A DNA stretch of 64,000 nucleotides from Limnobaculum eriocheiris. GTDB taxonomy: Bacteria > Pseudomonadota > Gammaproteobacteria > Enterobacterales > Enterobacteriaceae. Position numbers and translations under genes: made by a program. The stretch is from positions 116,855 through 180,854 of the forward strand of contig NZ_JAJNAG010000004.1 in NCBI RefSeq assembly GCF_021010575.1, written 5' to 3'. Each line of letters starts with the position of its first letter. The first letter of the stretch is position 1. Shown here piece after piece: positions 9,515 to 17,904 of this stretch. Below the pieces are notes generated by a model that did no database searches, was not told the DNA's origin, and was given only the letters and a program-made list of their open reading frames with translations.

Positions 9515-9751
9515 TTATGTTGAAGATATATCCTTCAGCACCTGTTCCCGGGAATACAATTTACCCTGCTGTTTATCCTTTTCAGAGAGCGTCAAAATCT
9601 TGAGCATTGCTATCGCATCATCTCTGAGTTTTCTCTCTTCACAGGACTCGATAACATATATGGGTATACCGTTATTGATTACCAGTATTGGTTCAGAAAG
9701 ATCTAAATCAGCGGCATGTTTTTTAATGTAGCGGGCTGTTTTTATTTTCAT
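9515..9751 (-). CDS. Phd/YefM-StbD-like antitoxin (orphan)
   Basis: A small (78-residue) protein with the Phd/YefM-type layout: MKIKTARYIKKHAADLDL, then PILVINNGIPIYVIES as the central strand pair, then a charged helical C terminus. The start at 9751 is preferred because AAAGG precedes it; an in-frame ATG at 9790 would add 13 residues. No RelE/ParE-like toxin is found in the 220 bp downstream, so this appears to be a second lone antitoxin or an antitoxin-derived regulator. Confidence 0.6.
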   Translation of the reverse strand: MKIKTARYIKKHAADLDLSEPILVINNGIPIYVIESCEERKLRDDAIAMLKILTLSEKDKQQGKLYSREQVLKDISST

Positions 9752-9844
9752 TGGATTTTGCCTTTCTTCCATTAAAAGGTTTATTTTCATATCAAAGGCA
9801 AAGATAAGAATCTCTTCCTATCAATGCCTTGATTTCAATAATTT

Positions 9845-10051
9845 TTATTCCTGCCCTGCTACCTCTGATTTCATTTCATCCTCCACGCGATAGAGGGAGC
9901 TAAACAGCGCTTCCATCTTTTCATGCAGGATGAATTGTAGTGACTCTTTTACCGCCGCTTCGTTGATGTTGATAACGGCGCAGGTTAGCGCTAAGCATTG
10001 TTCAACCAGTTCCAGCGGATCTTTTGGGGTGGAGTCGATAAGATTAAGCAT
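9845..10051 (-). CDS. Small protein of unknown function
   Basis: A 68-residue acidic protein starting MLNLIDSTPKDPLELVEQCL, predicted mostly helical, with no family recognised. The start is supported by a strong ribosome-binding site (GGGAGGGAGCC). It sits in an accessory pocket with two orphan antitoxins and an IS remnant, which hints at mobile origin but gives no function. Confidence 0.5.
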   Translation of the reverse strand: MLNLIDSTPKDPLELVEQCLALTCAVININEAAVKESLQFILHEKMEALFSSLYRVEDEMKSEVAGQE

Positions 10052-10205
10052 GATGGCTCCCTCCCTTTTTCAGGCAACTTGCTGAAATGGAGGATCGTTT
10101 TTTCGATCCGGATCCGCATTTGGATCTTACTGCGAGTATAAATTTAGAGTGAGTTTGGGTATGCTTCTTTACAGCCATAATGTTAACTCCGTAACGTTGT
10201 GGTCA

Positions 10206-10240
10206 GAAACCCCGTATGTGCTCGAACACTGCGGGGTTTC
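10206..10240. terminator. Bidirectional-looking hairpin
   Basis: GAAACCCCG and CGGGGTTTC form a perfect 9-bp stem around a 17-nt loop that contains a smaller GTG/CAC pairing; on the plus strand GCTATTTT follows. It lies between the unknown 68-residue gene and the IS256-family remnant and may be a terminator left from a previous gene context. Confidence 0.45.
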
Positions 10241-10315
10241 GCTATTTTGGCTGGCGGATAAAAAACCGACAGCAAGAACACAGTATATTTGTACAGGGAG
10301 AGGGTCAATGGAATG

Positions 10316-10592
10316 GAATGTTTTTGACGAGTAGCCATTACGGGTGTTGGTGCCGGTTTTAGGGGAATTTTTCTCATGCCCCAGATGGTCGGTCAGCTCA
10401 GTATTGAGCGCTGTTTCGACGGTAAGCTTTGTCAGCATACGGGAAAACTGGTTAAGGTCGGCTTCGGTTTTAAGGCCCTTAGCCAGCTCAGCCGCAAGAG
10501 CTTTAAGTTTTTTCATCCATAATTTGCCTGTCTCCGTTGTTGGAGTGAACATATCAAAAACAGGCAATTACACAAATTTAATTACAGTCTCA
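10316..10592 (-). pseudogene. IS256-family transposase remnant with its left end
   Basis: On the minus strand, about 84 codons from 10567 read as the N terminus of an IS256-family (mutator) transposase: WMKKLKALAAELAKGLK, then ELTDHLGHEKNSPKTGTNTR and NGYSSKT. The similarity stops abruptly at about 10316, after which the frame is unrelated. Upstream, 10562-10592 reads GAGACTGTAATTAAATTTGTG on the minus strand, resembling IS256-family terminal repeats. The remaining transposase (catalytic DDE part) and the other end are absent, so the element is dead. Confidence 0.75.
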
Positions 10593-10608
10593 TAAACATC
10601 CCCAAAAA

Positions 10609-11148
10609 TCACCACATCAAATCATCCGGCACCTTAAAATCAGCATACGGATCTTCCTCATCCAACGCCTCCTGACTAAGCGCACTATTTAAAACAATAC
10701 TACCCGCATCCCGCTGCGCAATCTTATCCGCCACACTCGCAGGAATAATCGCATATTGACTCTCACCACTACCATCAACCACCAAACGAGCAATAGCCAG
10801 ACGACCACTAATCAACTGCGCTTGCGTCAGCTTATCCACCGTCACTCTTTTAATTAAATTGTCGTCTGTGAAGTTAAAATCAATATCGCCTTTTGAAATG
10901 ACAATTCTGTTCATTTCAATAAGCTGCTTTACCTGAGCTTTATACTCTTTAGATAAGGCAGCCTGTTTTTGCTGCTCGCTTAACTGCTTATCGCGTTCAA
11001 GCTGTGCTTTTTTATTTTCTTCTACCGCTTCTCGCGCTTCACGGGCCTGAACCCGTGATTTTTTGGCCGTTCTCTGCACTTTGGCCATTTTTTTGCTGTT
11101 TACTAATCCCGCTTTTAACAGCTGCTCTTGTAAGGTGAGTTTTGTCAT
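10609..11148 (-). CDS. yaiL: DUF2058 family nucleoprotein/polynucleotide-associated protein YaiL
   Basis: A 179-residue protein, the same length as E. coli YaiL. It begins MTKLTLQEQLLKAGLVNSKK, has a long highly charged coiled-coil segment (about residues 18-75, rich in KKSRVQAREAREA and EQQKQ), and ends with an alpha/beta C-terminal part containing YAIIPASVADKIAQRD. The family is widespread in gammaproteobacteria and its precise role is unsettled. It borders the IS256 remnant on one side and chuY on the other and appears monocistronic. Confidence 0.92.
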   Translation of the reverse strand: MTKLTLQEQLLKAGLVNSKKMAKVQRTAKKSRVQAREAREAVEENKKAQLERDKQLSEQQKQAALSKEYKAQVKQLIEMNRIVISKGDIDFNFTDDNLIKRVTVDKLTQAQLISGRLAIARLVVDGSGESQYAIIPASVADKIAQRDAGSIVLNSALSQEALDEEDPYADFKVPDDLMW

Positions 11149-11271
11149 CTTCGTTTCTAAACCGGTTGAATAATTTATGGGATTATACCTGTAATCGTTG
11201 AGGCTGTACCAGATTGCAGAATCCGAATGAGATACAAGAAGTTCCGCGCCGTTAAGGCGCAGTATTTTTAA

Positions 11272-11901
11272 TTACTTGGTTGCAGGCGTTAACTCAGGTT
11301 GCACTAAGCTGTAAGTCTGGTTGTTCAGCGAAACCTCCGCCAGCAGTTGTTGAACCACTATTGCCACATCGCTACGGTAGACAAAACCGTGAACTTCCTG
11401 ATGCTGATAACGTTGAGCCAGCCCCGTTGCCGCACCGTTCAGTAAACCGCCGGGACGCACAATGGCAAAATCCAGCGTACTGGTTTGCAACCAGATTTCA
11501 GCCAGTGATTTCTCACGCACCGCCTGCCCGAATGCCACTCTCGCCCGCAGAGACAGGGTTGGCCAGCTATCACCACAGCCTAATGAAGTCACCATCACCA
11601 TTTGCGACAGTCCGCATTTTTCAGCGGTATCGACAATAATGCGATGAGCCAGATAGTCCTGTGTCCCACCCAGAGTGGAGATAATCGCCGCGGACCCTCC
11701 GGCGGCCTGACAGGCTTGTTCAACGGCATGTGGGTCACTGGCATCCCCTTCAATCACTGTTACACCCAAATCCCGCAGGCGTTGGGCAGCATCGGGCTTA
11801 CGTACTAATACCACCACCGAACGCCCCTCGGCGAGCGCCAGTTCAAGTAAGCAAGCACCAACACCGCTGCCGCCGGCACCAAAAATTAACCAGGGCTTCA
11901 C
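11272..11901 (-). CDS. chuY: Anaerobilin reductase-like NAD(P)-binding protein
   Basis: A 209-residue SDR/NmrA-type Rossmann protein. The nucleotide loop GAGGSGVG (residues 8-15) opens the chain; MVTSLGCGDSW and FAIVRPGGLLNG mark the active-site side. In E. coli O157 ChuY, of similar size, reduces anaerobilin, the product of ChuW. Here the gene overlaps chuX by 4 bp and follows chuW, reproducing the chuW-chuX-chuY order. That context is the main reason for the assignment rather than a generic NAD(P)-binding protein. Confidence 0.8.
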   Translation of the reverse strand: MKPWLIFGAGGSGVGACLLELALAEGRSVVVLVRKPDAAQRLRDLGVTVIEGDASDPHAVEQACQAAGGSAAIISTLGGTQDYLAHRIIVDTAEKCGLSQMVMVTSLGCGDSWPTLSLRARVAFGQAVREKSLAEIWLQTSTLDFAIVRPGGLLNGAATGLAQRYQHQEVHGFVYRSDVAIVVQQLLAEVSLNNQTYSLVQPELTPATK

Positions 11902-12398
11902 GCTGGCACCTCCTCTAACTGAACAGCCAGCGCACGGAATGCCACCACCTGATCGGCCAACAGTTGACGGTGCTCATCACGACCAAGGAAGATTTTGAAC
12001 ATCGCGCTGCCAGCCTCATTAAGGAACAGAATAGAGGCGGTATCCATCCCCATAAACTGACGCTCAATCAGCGCGATATGTTTGCAGTTTTCTGCTTTGA
12101 TGTGTCCGGTCATACCCTGCCTGCCGCGCAGGTTAAAATAACCATGACGATGAAAACCCGATGGCAGCTCACCGGTAAACTCCAGAATAACATCTGAAGT
12201 ATGTACCAGCGTGGTTACTTTGCCCCACTCAACGGCGACATCCCACACCGTATCGAACCGATCGCCACTCACCAGAGTGCGTACCGGTAAGTGCTCAATC
12301 ACGTCCAGCAGCGTAGTGTTAAATTGACCTGCAATAGCTTCCAGCGTGCCATCAGGATTGGTTTTCATTAATTCATGTAATTCAGCGTTCATATTCAT
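11898..12398 (-). CDS. chuX: Heme utilisation protein HutX/ChuX family
   Basis: A 166-residue cytoplasmic heme-binding protein of the HutX/ChuX family, thought to traffic heme or protect against free heme during degradation. Conserved stretches include VWDVAVEWGKVTTLVHTSD and GELPSGFHRHGYFNLRGRQG (about residues 50-90). It sits between chuW (23-bp gap) and chuY (4-bp overlap), indicating one operon for import-independent processing of heme. Confidence 0.88.
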   Translation of the reverse strand: MNMNAELHELMKTNPDGTLEAIAGQFNTTLLDVIEHLPVRTLVSGDRFDTVWDVAVEWGKVTTLVHTSDVILEFTGELPSGFHRHGYFNLRGRQGMTGHIKAENCKHIALIERQFMGMDTASILFLNEAGSAMFKIFLGRDEHRQLLADQVVAFRALAVQLEEVPA

Positions 12399-12421
12399 TC
12401 CTTATTGATATTGCCAGTCAA

Positions 12422-13738
12422 TTATTGCTTCGCGTTAAGTTCTAAAATCAGTTCCTGCAAAGATTGCAGCAAATTGCTAGCCCAGAACCGTCCTTCGTTG
12501 GTCAGCCGCAGGCAGGTGGAGCTATCAAACAACAGGCCGGACTGATGCCACTGTTCCAACAGCGGTGATAAAACCCCGGCCAGTGGCGTCAGGGTCTCCA
12601 GTGGAACCCGCCCCACTTCAATGCCGGCCTGTAGATCGTGCCGCCATTGATATTGAGTGTCGGTGCTTTGCGTCATCATCATGAGGGGCTTGGCACCGTT
12701 TTCGATACCCTGAAAATAGCTATCGAGATTGCGCTCCACCATCCAGGCGTGACCATTCACCGAACCACCACCGCCGGAGCCAAAGGCCAGACAGTCCGCC
12801 CCGCGTTTTATCAGCAGGTTATACAAATTCCGTTCCCGGGTAGAGCGCCCCCAGTGGCTATTACTGATGCTATGCCAGCCATTCTGATCCATAAAATCAC
12901 AGCCCTGAAGATAGAAGTCACGCCGCTCCGCCGGTGTTGGTACGCTAATACGATTGTTTTCCACCGCTTTGCCCAAGGTGGTATTTGGCAGCAGGTTCAA
13001 TGCATACAGATCGACACCATCAAGGCCGATATCGCGCACCGTGACTAAATCCTCGGCCCAGCTTTGCGTATCCTGCCCCGGTAAACCAAACAACAGATCG
13101 CATACCACTGCGGCACGATCCCGTCGGCACAGGCCCTCCATAAAACGTCTGGCTTCTTGTCCATCGGAAGTACGCGCCATGCGTTTACGAATTTCGCTGT
13201 TAAAGGTTTGAATACCAATAGAGAAACGGTTTGCTCCCGCATCCAGACAGGCATCAATGCGTTCATCATCAAAGTTGAGCACCCGCCCTTCAATGGTAAT
13301 CTCGCAGTCTGGAGCCAGCGGCAGGCGTTGGCGCAGCGTCGTGATAATGCGTGCTAAGTCTTTAGCCGCCAGCGCCGATGGCGTACCGCCGCCAAAGTAG
13401 ACCGCATGTATCGGGGCCGATTGATGCAGAGGACTATCTGCCTCCATCTCAATTTCGCGCAACAGCGCATCGGTATATTGACTACAGTGGTCTTCATCGT
13501 ATCGGTTTTGATAAAAGCCACAAAAACTACAGTGGGTAGCGCAAAACGGGATATGAAGATAGATCAATCTTTTGCGTGATGGAGTAATGGTGTTCACCAG
13601 CGTATTCCAGGCCGAAGTCCGCTGTTCCTTTGGTACAGGCATGGCGCTGCGCCAGGGCATCATAGCGCGACGATCGCGAAAAGGTTGAGAACCCGGTAAA
13701 GCAAAATGAGCAGTAAAATCCGGCTGTGACAATTTCAT
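12422..13738 (-). CDS. chuW: Radical-SAM heme methylase, anaerobilin synthase
   Basis: Opens the heme ring without oxygen using S-adenosylmethionine, releasing iron and a linear tetrapyrrole. The cluster motif CATHCSFC (CxxxCxxC, family form) follows YLHIPF, near residue 66 of the 438-residue form. FGGGTPSALAA and the HemN/HutW-like core follow. The start at 13738 (MKLSQPDFTAHF) matches the expected ChuW/HutW length and has GAAAGA upstream; an in-frame ATG at 13804 would add 22 residues without a clear ribosome-binding site. Upstream lies a decayed heme-binding-protein gene and a Fur box. Confidence 0.9.
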   Translation of the reverse strand: MKLSQPDFTAHFALPGSQPFRDRRAMMPWRSAMPVPKEQRTSAWNTLVNTITPSRKRLIYLHIPFCATHCSFCGFYQNRYDEDHCSQYTDALLREIEMEADSPLHQSAPIHAVYFGGGTPSALAAKDLARIITTLRQRLPLAPDCEITIEGRVLNFDDERIDACLDAGANRFSIGIQTFNSEIRKRMARTSDGQEARRFMEGLCRRDRAAVVCDLLFGLPGQDTQSWAEDLVTVRDIGLDGVDLYALNLLPNTTLGKAVENNRISVPTPAERRDFYLQGCDFMDQNGWHSISNSHWGRSTRERNLYNLLIKRGADCLAFGSGGGGSVNGHAWMVERNLDSYFQGIENGAKPLMMMTQSTDTQYQWRHDLQAGIEVGRVPLETLTPLAGVLSPLLEQWHQSGLLFDSSTCLRLTNEGRFWASNLLQSLQELILELNAKQ

Positions 13739-13822
13739 TGTAGCGTCTTTCACGGTTATTTTAAGTTGTACCGGCCATGGGTGAATTAATACTGACTCAC
13801 CCATGGTCAGCGTAAGTAAAAG

Positions 13823-14105
13823 CTATGGGCTATTCGGATAACGCCGTTGATGCCACTGTTCCACTGCCTCAACAACCCGCGGCCCCATGCCCAGAATCAG
13901 GGGTTGATCCACTTCGATAATGCGCTGGTTTTTCCAGGCCGCCGTGCGGGTCACTCCCGCTATATTACCGAACGGCTTTCTTTGGGCTTCCGATGTCACA
14001 CGCTGAGAATATCGGTGACTTCAACACCCGGTATCTCCTGTCGTTCATCGGCAAGGACTGAACCGGAAGCCGCATGCATCGCAGCAGATATGCTTTGAAT
14101 AGCCA
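13823..14105 (-). pseudogene. C-terminal remnant of a heme ABC transporter binding protein (ChuT/HmuT-like)
   Basis: Minus-strand translation gives a tail QWHQRRYPNSP-stop at 13823, preceded in frame by AAWKNQRIIEVDQPLILGMG and PRVVEAVE, the characteristic end of HmuT/ChuT. A second stretch (SGSVLADERQEIPGVEVTDI) lies in a different frame around 14000-14085, just upstream. No start or N-terminal half was found. The gene is therefore truncated and frameshifted, indicating loss of the heme importer while chuWXY stayed open. Confidence 0.7.
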
Positions 14106-14157
14106 AAAGAGACTGAGAAGTTCCTTATGCGTAAACTCATACCACCAATACTTAATA

Positions 14158-14176
14158 GAAATGATTTTCATTATAA
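14158..14176. promoter_or_regulatory. Fur box
   Basis: GAAATGATTTTCATTATAA is close to the 19-bp consensus GATAATGATAATCATTATC (about 15 of 19 positions), with the classic ATGAT/TCATTAT arms. It lies upstream of the chuT remnant and the chuWXY genes reading leftward, so iron-dependent repression of the heme genes is expected. It could also affect the rightward gene at 14307. Confidence 0.7.
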
Positions 14177-14306
14177 TAAGAGTTTATATTATCATTTTAG
14201 GTAAGATCCATACAAAAAGGTATCGATCAAATATATGATTGACTTGCATCAATAAAATTCGTATGTCAGAAAATAAATCGATAGAAAATGAAAAAGGATA
14301 AAAATT

Positions 14307-14570
14307 ATGGAAGACAATTTAGAGCTAATATTCATGCCCGCGTTAATCGTATTACTGATTAACGCCCAAAAAACAAAAGGTGAGCCACTAACACAAAACG
14401 AAGTGGAAGCTATTAGGGATAATGCTGTATGTATAGCGCTCCCTTCCGGAAGCAATGCCATGATGGCTGAAAAACGGGGATATGATGATATAAATCCTGA
14501 ATTTGCCTGGCTGGAATACCTTAGTTACATCAATGGCCTTTCTGATACCAAAGAGATAAATAATCAATAA
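14307..14570 (+). CDS. Small conserved protein of unknown function
   Basis: An 87-residue acidic protein. It contains IFMPALIVLLINAQKTKGEP (residues 9-28), then EVEAIRDNAVCIALP and EKRGYDDINPEFAWLEY. I recall similar short proteins in Enterobacterales and pseudomonads but no assigned function. The hydrophobic MPALIVLLI stretch looks too short for a confident membrane helix. It is monocistronic, between the heme locus and a small secreted protein. Confidence 0.55.
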   Translation: MEDNLELIFMPALIVLLINAQKTKGEPLTQNEVEAIRDNAVCIALPSGSNAMMAEKRGYDDINPEFAWLEYLSYINGLSDTKEINNQ

Positions 14571-14690
14571 ACGGGTCTGGCATCAATGGCGATCTCAACC
14601 ATTTCTACTACCCTCTAATCATACCCATAGATTGCTTATTGATTCCGATTGATCCATTGGCATCCGTTGTCTTCACTGAGGTTAATTAAA

Positions 14691-15089
14691 ATGAAAAAAG
14701 TCATTATCACCACAACGCTCTTCACTATCTTAATGACCTCTTATAACGCATTTGCCATAAGTGAAGCCTATAGAAAACAGCTTGATGCATCCGGTTGCAC
14801 ACAGGTTAGCGAAGCGTCCGGAGCCTGTAACTTCCACCATTCCAAAAGCCAGAACCAATCAGAAGCTAATAAAAATTCCGGAACAGCATTATCCGGACCA
14901 GCCGTTGAAACAGCCCGGGAGCTCGATAAAAAAATATCAGGGAAATACCTCGGGCAGGCTGTTGATGCCATGACGGCAGATGGCTGGAGCCGCTCAAATC
15001 AGGAAGGCACCAGGTGGAAAAAAGCAGGATTCGTGGCAGCATTCAAGCAAAGTAACGATGGTAAAATTACTGGGGTAACGGTCAAATAG
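14691..15089 (+). CDS. Small secreted/periplasmic protein of unknown function
   Basis: A 132-residue protein beginning MKKVIITTTLFTILMTSYNA with a cleavable Sec signal (probable cut after AFA, residue 23). The mature part has two Cys (in SGCTQVSEASGAC), a polar linker and a C-terminal domain ending KITGVTVK. An in-frame upstream ATG at 14649 would bury the signal peptide, so 14691, preceded by GAGG, is preferred. Family not recognised. It ends just before the proposed left att repeat. Confidence 0.6.
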   Translation: MKKVIITTTLFTILMTSYNAFAISEAYRKQLDASGCTQVSEASGACNFHHSKSQNQSEANKNSGTALSGPAVETARELDKKISGKYLGQAVDAMTADGWSRSNQEGTRWKKAGFVAAFKQSNDGKITGVTVK

Positions 15090-15107
15090 ATCTGGTGCTG
15101 AAAAATC

Positions 15108-15120
15108 TGGAGCGGGTGAA
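15108..15120 (+). repeat. Candidate distal attachment site (direct repeat of the tRNA-Gly 3' end)
   Basis: TGGAGCGGGTGAA is identical to the first 13 bases of the tRNA-Gly 3' end at 19480-19492, and similarity continues imperfectly (AACGAAAC versus GAGAATCGAAC). Same orientation and a spacing of about 4.4 kb fit the far boundary of an island inserted at the tRNA 3' end. Confidence 0.55.
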
Positions 15121-15300
15121 AACGAAACTATTAATAAGGGGCTGACTTCTCATTGTCTAATTTCCGGTAACCGCACCAAAGGCGCGATAATAGGAAGAAA
15201 TAGTAGAACAATGCGCTCTAAAATTAATAGTCAGAACTCCTTTAATACAGATTATTAATTTATTTGATAATGAAGCGCCGATTCAATATCAACGAGCTGC

Positions 15301-16203
15301 TCAAGATGAGTTCTGCTCTTTTATCATCGGTAAAAGAGATATAAATCTCTTTGCAGCTGGCGATAAAATTTTATCTTTTCGGGTAACATACATGATCCCC
15401 CGTTTAATATTTAGATCAGAAATAAACACATGTTTTAGTATCCCACTTTTTAATTCCTGGCTTACAGCAAATCGAGAAATAAAAGCAATTCCCAGAGAAT
15501 GAATCACGCCTTGTTTTATTGCCTCAAGACTGCTTATCTCCATATAGTTTGATATTGATATTAAGTGGCCTTTCAACATTTGCTCCAAAAACTCACGAGT
15601 AGCCGAATGTTTTGGTTTCCAAAGCAAAGTATAATTTTCAATCATATAAGGCTGAACATTCTGTTTCTCAGCTAAAGGATGACCAGGTGGCACGACCAAA
15701 ATTAATTCATCTTGATAAAACAAGTTCGTCTGATAATGATTTTCATTTACTTTTATCTTATCTGACAACACTAAAAACTCGACATCATTATTTTCAAGTT
15801 GTTTAAGTAATGTTGGTGAAGATCTAATTTGAATATTGACTTTTACCTTAGTGTAACTGGTTTTAAAACTATTTAATATTGATGGAATTAAATAGACACC
15901 GACGAAATTGCTAGCGCCAAAAGCCAGAGTTCCTTGCTCACCTGAGCTTATTTGTTGAGCATTGTCTTTCGATTCTTGCCATAAGTTTATAATTTTTTCA
16001 GCATAAGGTTTAAAGGCTTCGCCCTGTTGATTTAGATGTATTTTTTTTCCTACCCGATCAAACAAAACACAACCCAATTCTTCTTCTAAGGTACGAATTT
16101 GCATGCTTACAGTAGGTTGAGAACAAAATAAATACTCAGCTGCTTCAGAGAAATTCAAATACTCTGTTAAGACAATAAATGTTCTAAGTCGTCCAATATT
16201 CAT
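15301..16203 (-). CDS. LysR-family transcriptional regulator of the island
   Basis: A 300-residue LysR protein: N-terminal helix-turn-helix (about residues 1-60, with LNFSEAAEYLFCSQPTVSMQ) and a C-terminal periplasmic-binding-like effector domain (about 90-295). It is divergent from the DASS transporter gene across 208 bp, the usual arrangement for a regulator controlling its neighbour. The gene is noticeably AT-rich. The effector is unknown and is likely the organic acid or phospho-compound carried by the transporter (inference). Confidence 0.85.
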   Translation of the reverse strand: MNIGRLRTFIVLTEYLNFSEAAEYLFCSQPTVSMQIRTLEEELGCVLFDRVGKKIHLNQQGEAFKPYAEKIINLWQESKDNAQQISSGEQGTLAFGASNFVGVYLIPSILNSFKTSYTKVKVNIQIRSSPTLLKQLENNDVEFLVLSDKIKVNENHYQTNLFYQDELILVVPPGHPLAEKQNVQPYMIENYTLLWKPKHSATREFLEQMLKGHLISISNYMEISSLEAIKQGVIHSLGIAFISRFAVSQELKSGILKHVFISDLNIKRGIMYVTRKDKILSPAAKRFISLLPMIKEQNSS

Positions 16204-16411
16204 TATTATTCTCCGTTCTAATTTTCACTATAGGGTTTTCTTATAGTTATTAAAAATAAATCAAATTGTTTTAGGTTTAACAACAGAATTATGATGACTA
16301 AAACACATTAGAGATAATAAGAAAAGTACCAGAGTATTCATTTAAAAATAAATTAATTAAGCCATGAAAGAAAATAATTAAAAAAACCAATAACTCAGGT
16401 GGAAAAAAACA

Positions 16412-17893
16412 ATGGAAAAAAAACATATGCAGGATCTCAACCCGGATAAGGTAGGAAAAGATCAGGGTGAATCGTTGATGAAGAAGTATGGTTTTTTTGT
16501 AGCAGCTATTCTTTTTCTTATTCTATTTTTTATGCCTACGCCTGAAGGCCTTTCAAAGGAAGGTCAGCAAGCAATTGCAATTTTTGTATTTGCTTTAGTT
16601 ATGTGGGTTAGTTGCCCGATTCCAATTTATTTAACTTCTCTGATTACTATTATTTTACTCAGCCTGACGAGTACGTGGGCAGAGAAAAAAGTGCTAGGAA
16701 CTTTAGGATATGAAGTTATCTGGTTAATGGTATCTGCTTTTGTACTTACTTCGGCCATGATTAAATCAAATCTGGCGCGTCGTTTCGCTCTATATATGGT
16801 CACTCACTTTGGCAAAACACCCAAAAAGACCCTATTCATTCTGGTATTTATCAATTTTATACTAGCTTTCTTTGTTCCCTCGACAACAGCTCGCGCCACA
16901 TTGATGGTTCCTATCTGTATTATATTGTTGGAAGTGTACAAAGCTTTGCCTGGTGAGAGTAATCTTGGCCGCGTTATGATGCTACAGGGTGTTCAAGCCG
17001 ATGCTTTAGCGACCTCCGGTGTATTGACTGCAACCGCCGGTAATATTATTGCCGTGGGCTTTATTAATGACTTAACCGGTTCAACTATTGGTTATATGGA
17101 CTGGTTGCTGGCAGCTATGCCCACGGCCATTATCACTATGGGGATAACCTTTTTTATTGGATTGCGTGTATTTTCATTCAAGGGGGAGTCAACCTTTAGT
17201 GAAGGTATCAAACGATTACATACAGAGCTCTCAAATATGGGAGGGTTATCAACGGTAGAGCAGAAAACACTATTTATTTTTCTCGGTACGGTAATATTGT
17301 GGGCAACGTCTGACTATCACGAAGCATGGTTTGGCTTCGAGATTAGCATTTATATGACTGCAATTATTGCGGCCACTTTTTGTCTGCTTCCTCAAATAGG
17401 GATACTGAGTTGGAGTGAGGCCAAAATAAAATGGGATTTGATGTTATTTGCTGCTGGTGCATATGCCGCAGGTAATGCATTGGAGAAATCAAAAGGAGCT
17501 GAGTGGTTAATTGGTAAAGTTGTCAACATATTAGGCATGGAAAATATGAGTCATACAACAGTATATATTCTGGTTGTGTTTATCAGTATGTATAGCCACC
17601 TGATCTTTACCAGTAAAACAGTTCGAGTCACCATCTTGATACCCTCGTTTATTGCACTAGCAAAAACATTAGGTATGGATCCTGTTGGTTTAGCACTTGC
17701 AGCGGCAATTACCACCAGTTACACCATTACATTACCGCCACATTCTAAAGTTAATGCCATATATTTCTCTACAGGTTACTTCAGCATACTCGATCAAATT
17801 AAATACGCTATGATTACGTGTTTTATCGGTGCATCTGTTATCAGTATCGCCTTATTCACGTGGTTCAAAATCATCGGAATATTCACAGGTTAG
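16412..17893 (+). CDS. DASS/SLC13-family anion:sodium symporter or exchanger
   Basis: A 493-residue inner-membrane protein with about 12-13 hydrophobic helices, of the divalent-anion transporter family (CitT, TtdT, DASS). Family marks include FVPSTTARATLMVPICIILL (about residues 152-171) and, near the C terminus, AITTSYTITLPPHSKVNAIY, where an SNT-like motif normally lies. Probable substrates are di- or tricarboxylates, possibly a phospho- or phosphono-acid given the downstream enzyme (inference). It is followed by the phosphoglycerate-mutase-like gene only 11 bp away, so the two are probably co-transcribed. Confidence 0.87.
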   Translation: MEKKHMQDLNPDKVGKDQGESLMKKYGFFVAAILFLILFFMPTPEGLSKEGQQAIAIFVFALVMWVSCPIPIYLTSLITIILLSLTSTWAEKKVLGTLGYEVIWLMVSAFVLTSAMIKSNLARRFALYMVTHFGKTPKKTLFILVFINFILAFFVPSTTARATLMVPICIILLEVYKALPGESNLGRVMMLQGVQADALATSGVLTATAGNIIAVGFINDLTGSTIGYMDWLLAAMPTAIITMGITFFIGLRVFSFKGESTFSEGIKRLHTELSNMGGLSTVEQKTLFIFLGTVILWATSDYHEAWFGFEISIYMTAIIAATFCLLPQIGILSWSEAKIKWDLMLFAAGAYAAGNALEKSKGAEWLIGKVVNILGMENMSHTTVYILVVFISMYSHLIFTSKTVRVTILIPSFIALAKTLGMDPVGLALAAAITTSYTITLPPHSKVNAIYFSTGYFSILDQIKYAMITCFIGASVISIALFTWFKIIGIFTG

Positions 17894-17904
17894 GGATGGT
17901 ATCC

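Noticed and set aside
10149-10334. Short plus-strand frame across the hairpin at 10206
   Set aside because: Overlaps the terminator-like hairpin and the IS256 remnant; no recognisable protein.
17818-17904. Upstream start for the phosphoglycerate-mutase-like enzyme
   Set aside because: It would overlap the transporter gene by 76 bp and add a non-conserved leader; the start at 17905 has a ribosome-binding site and fits the family.
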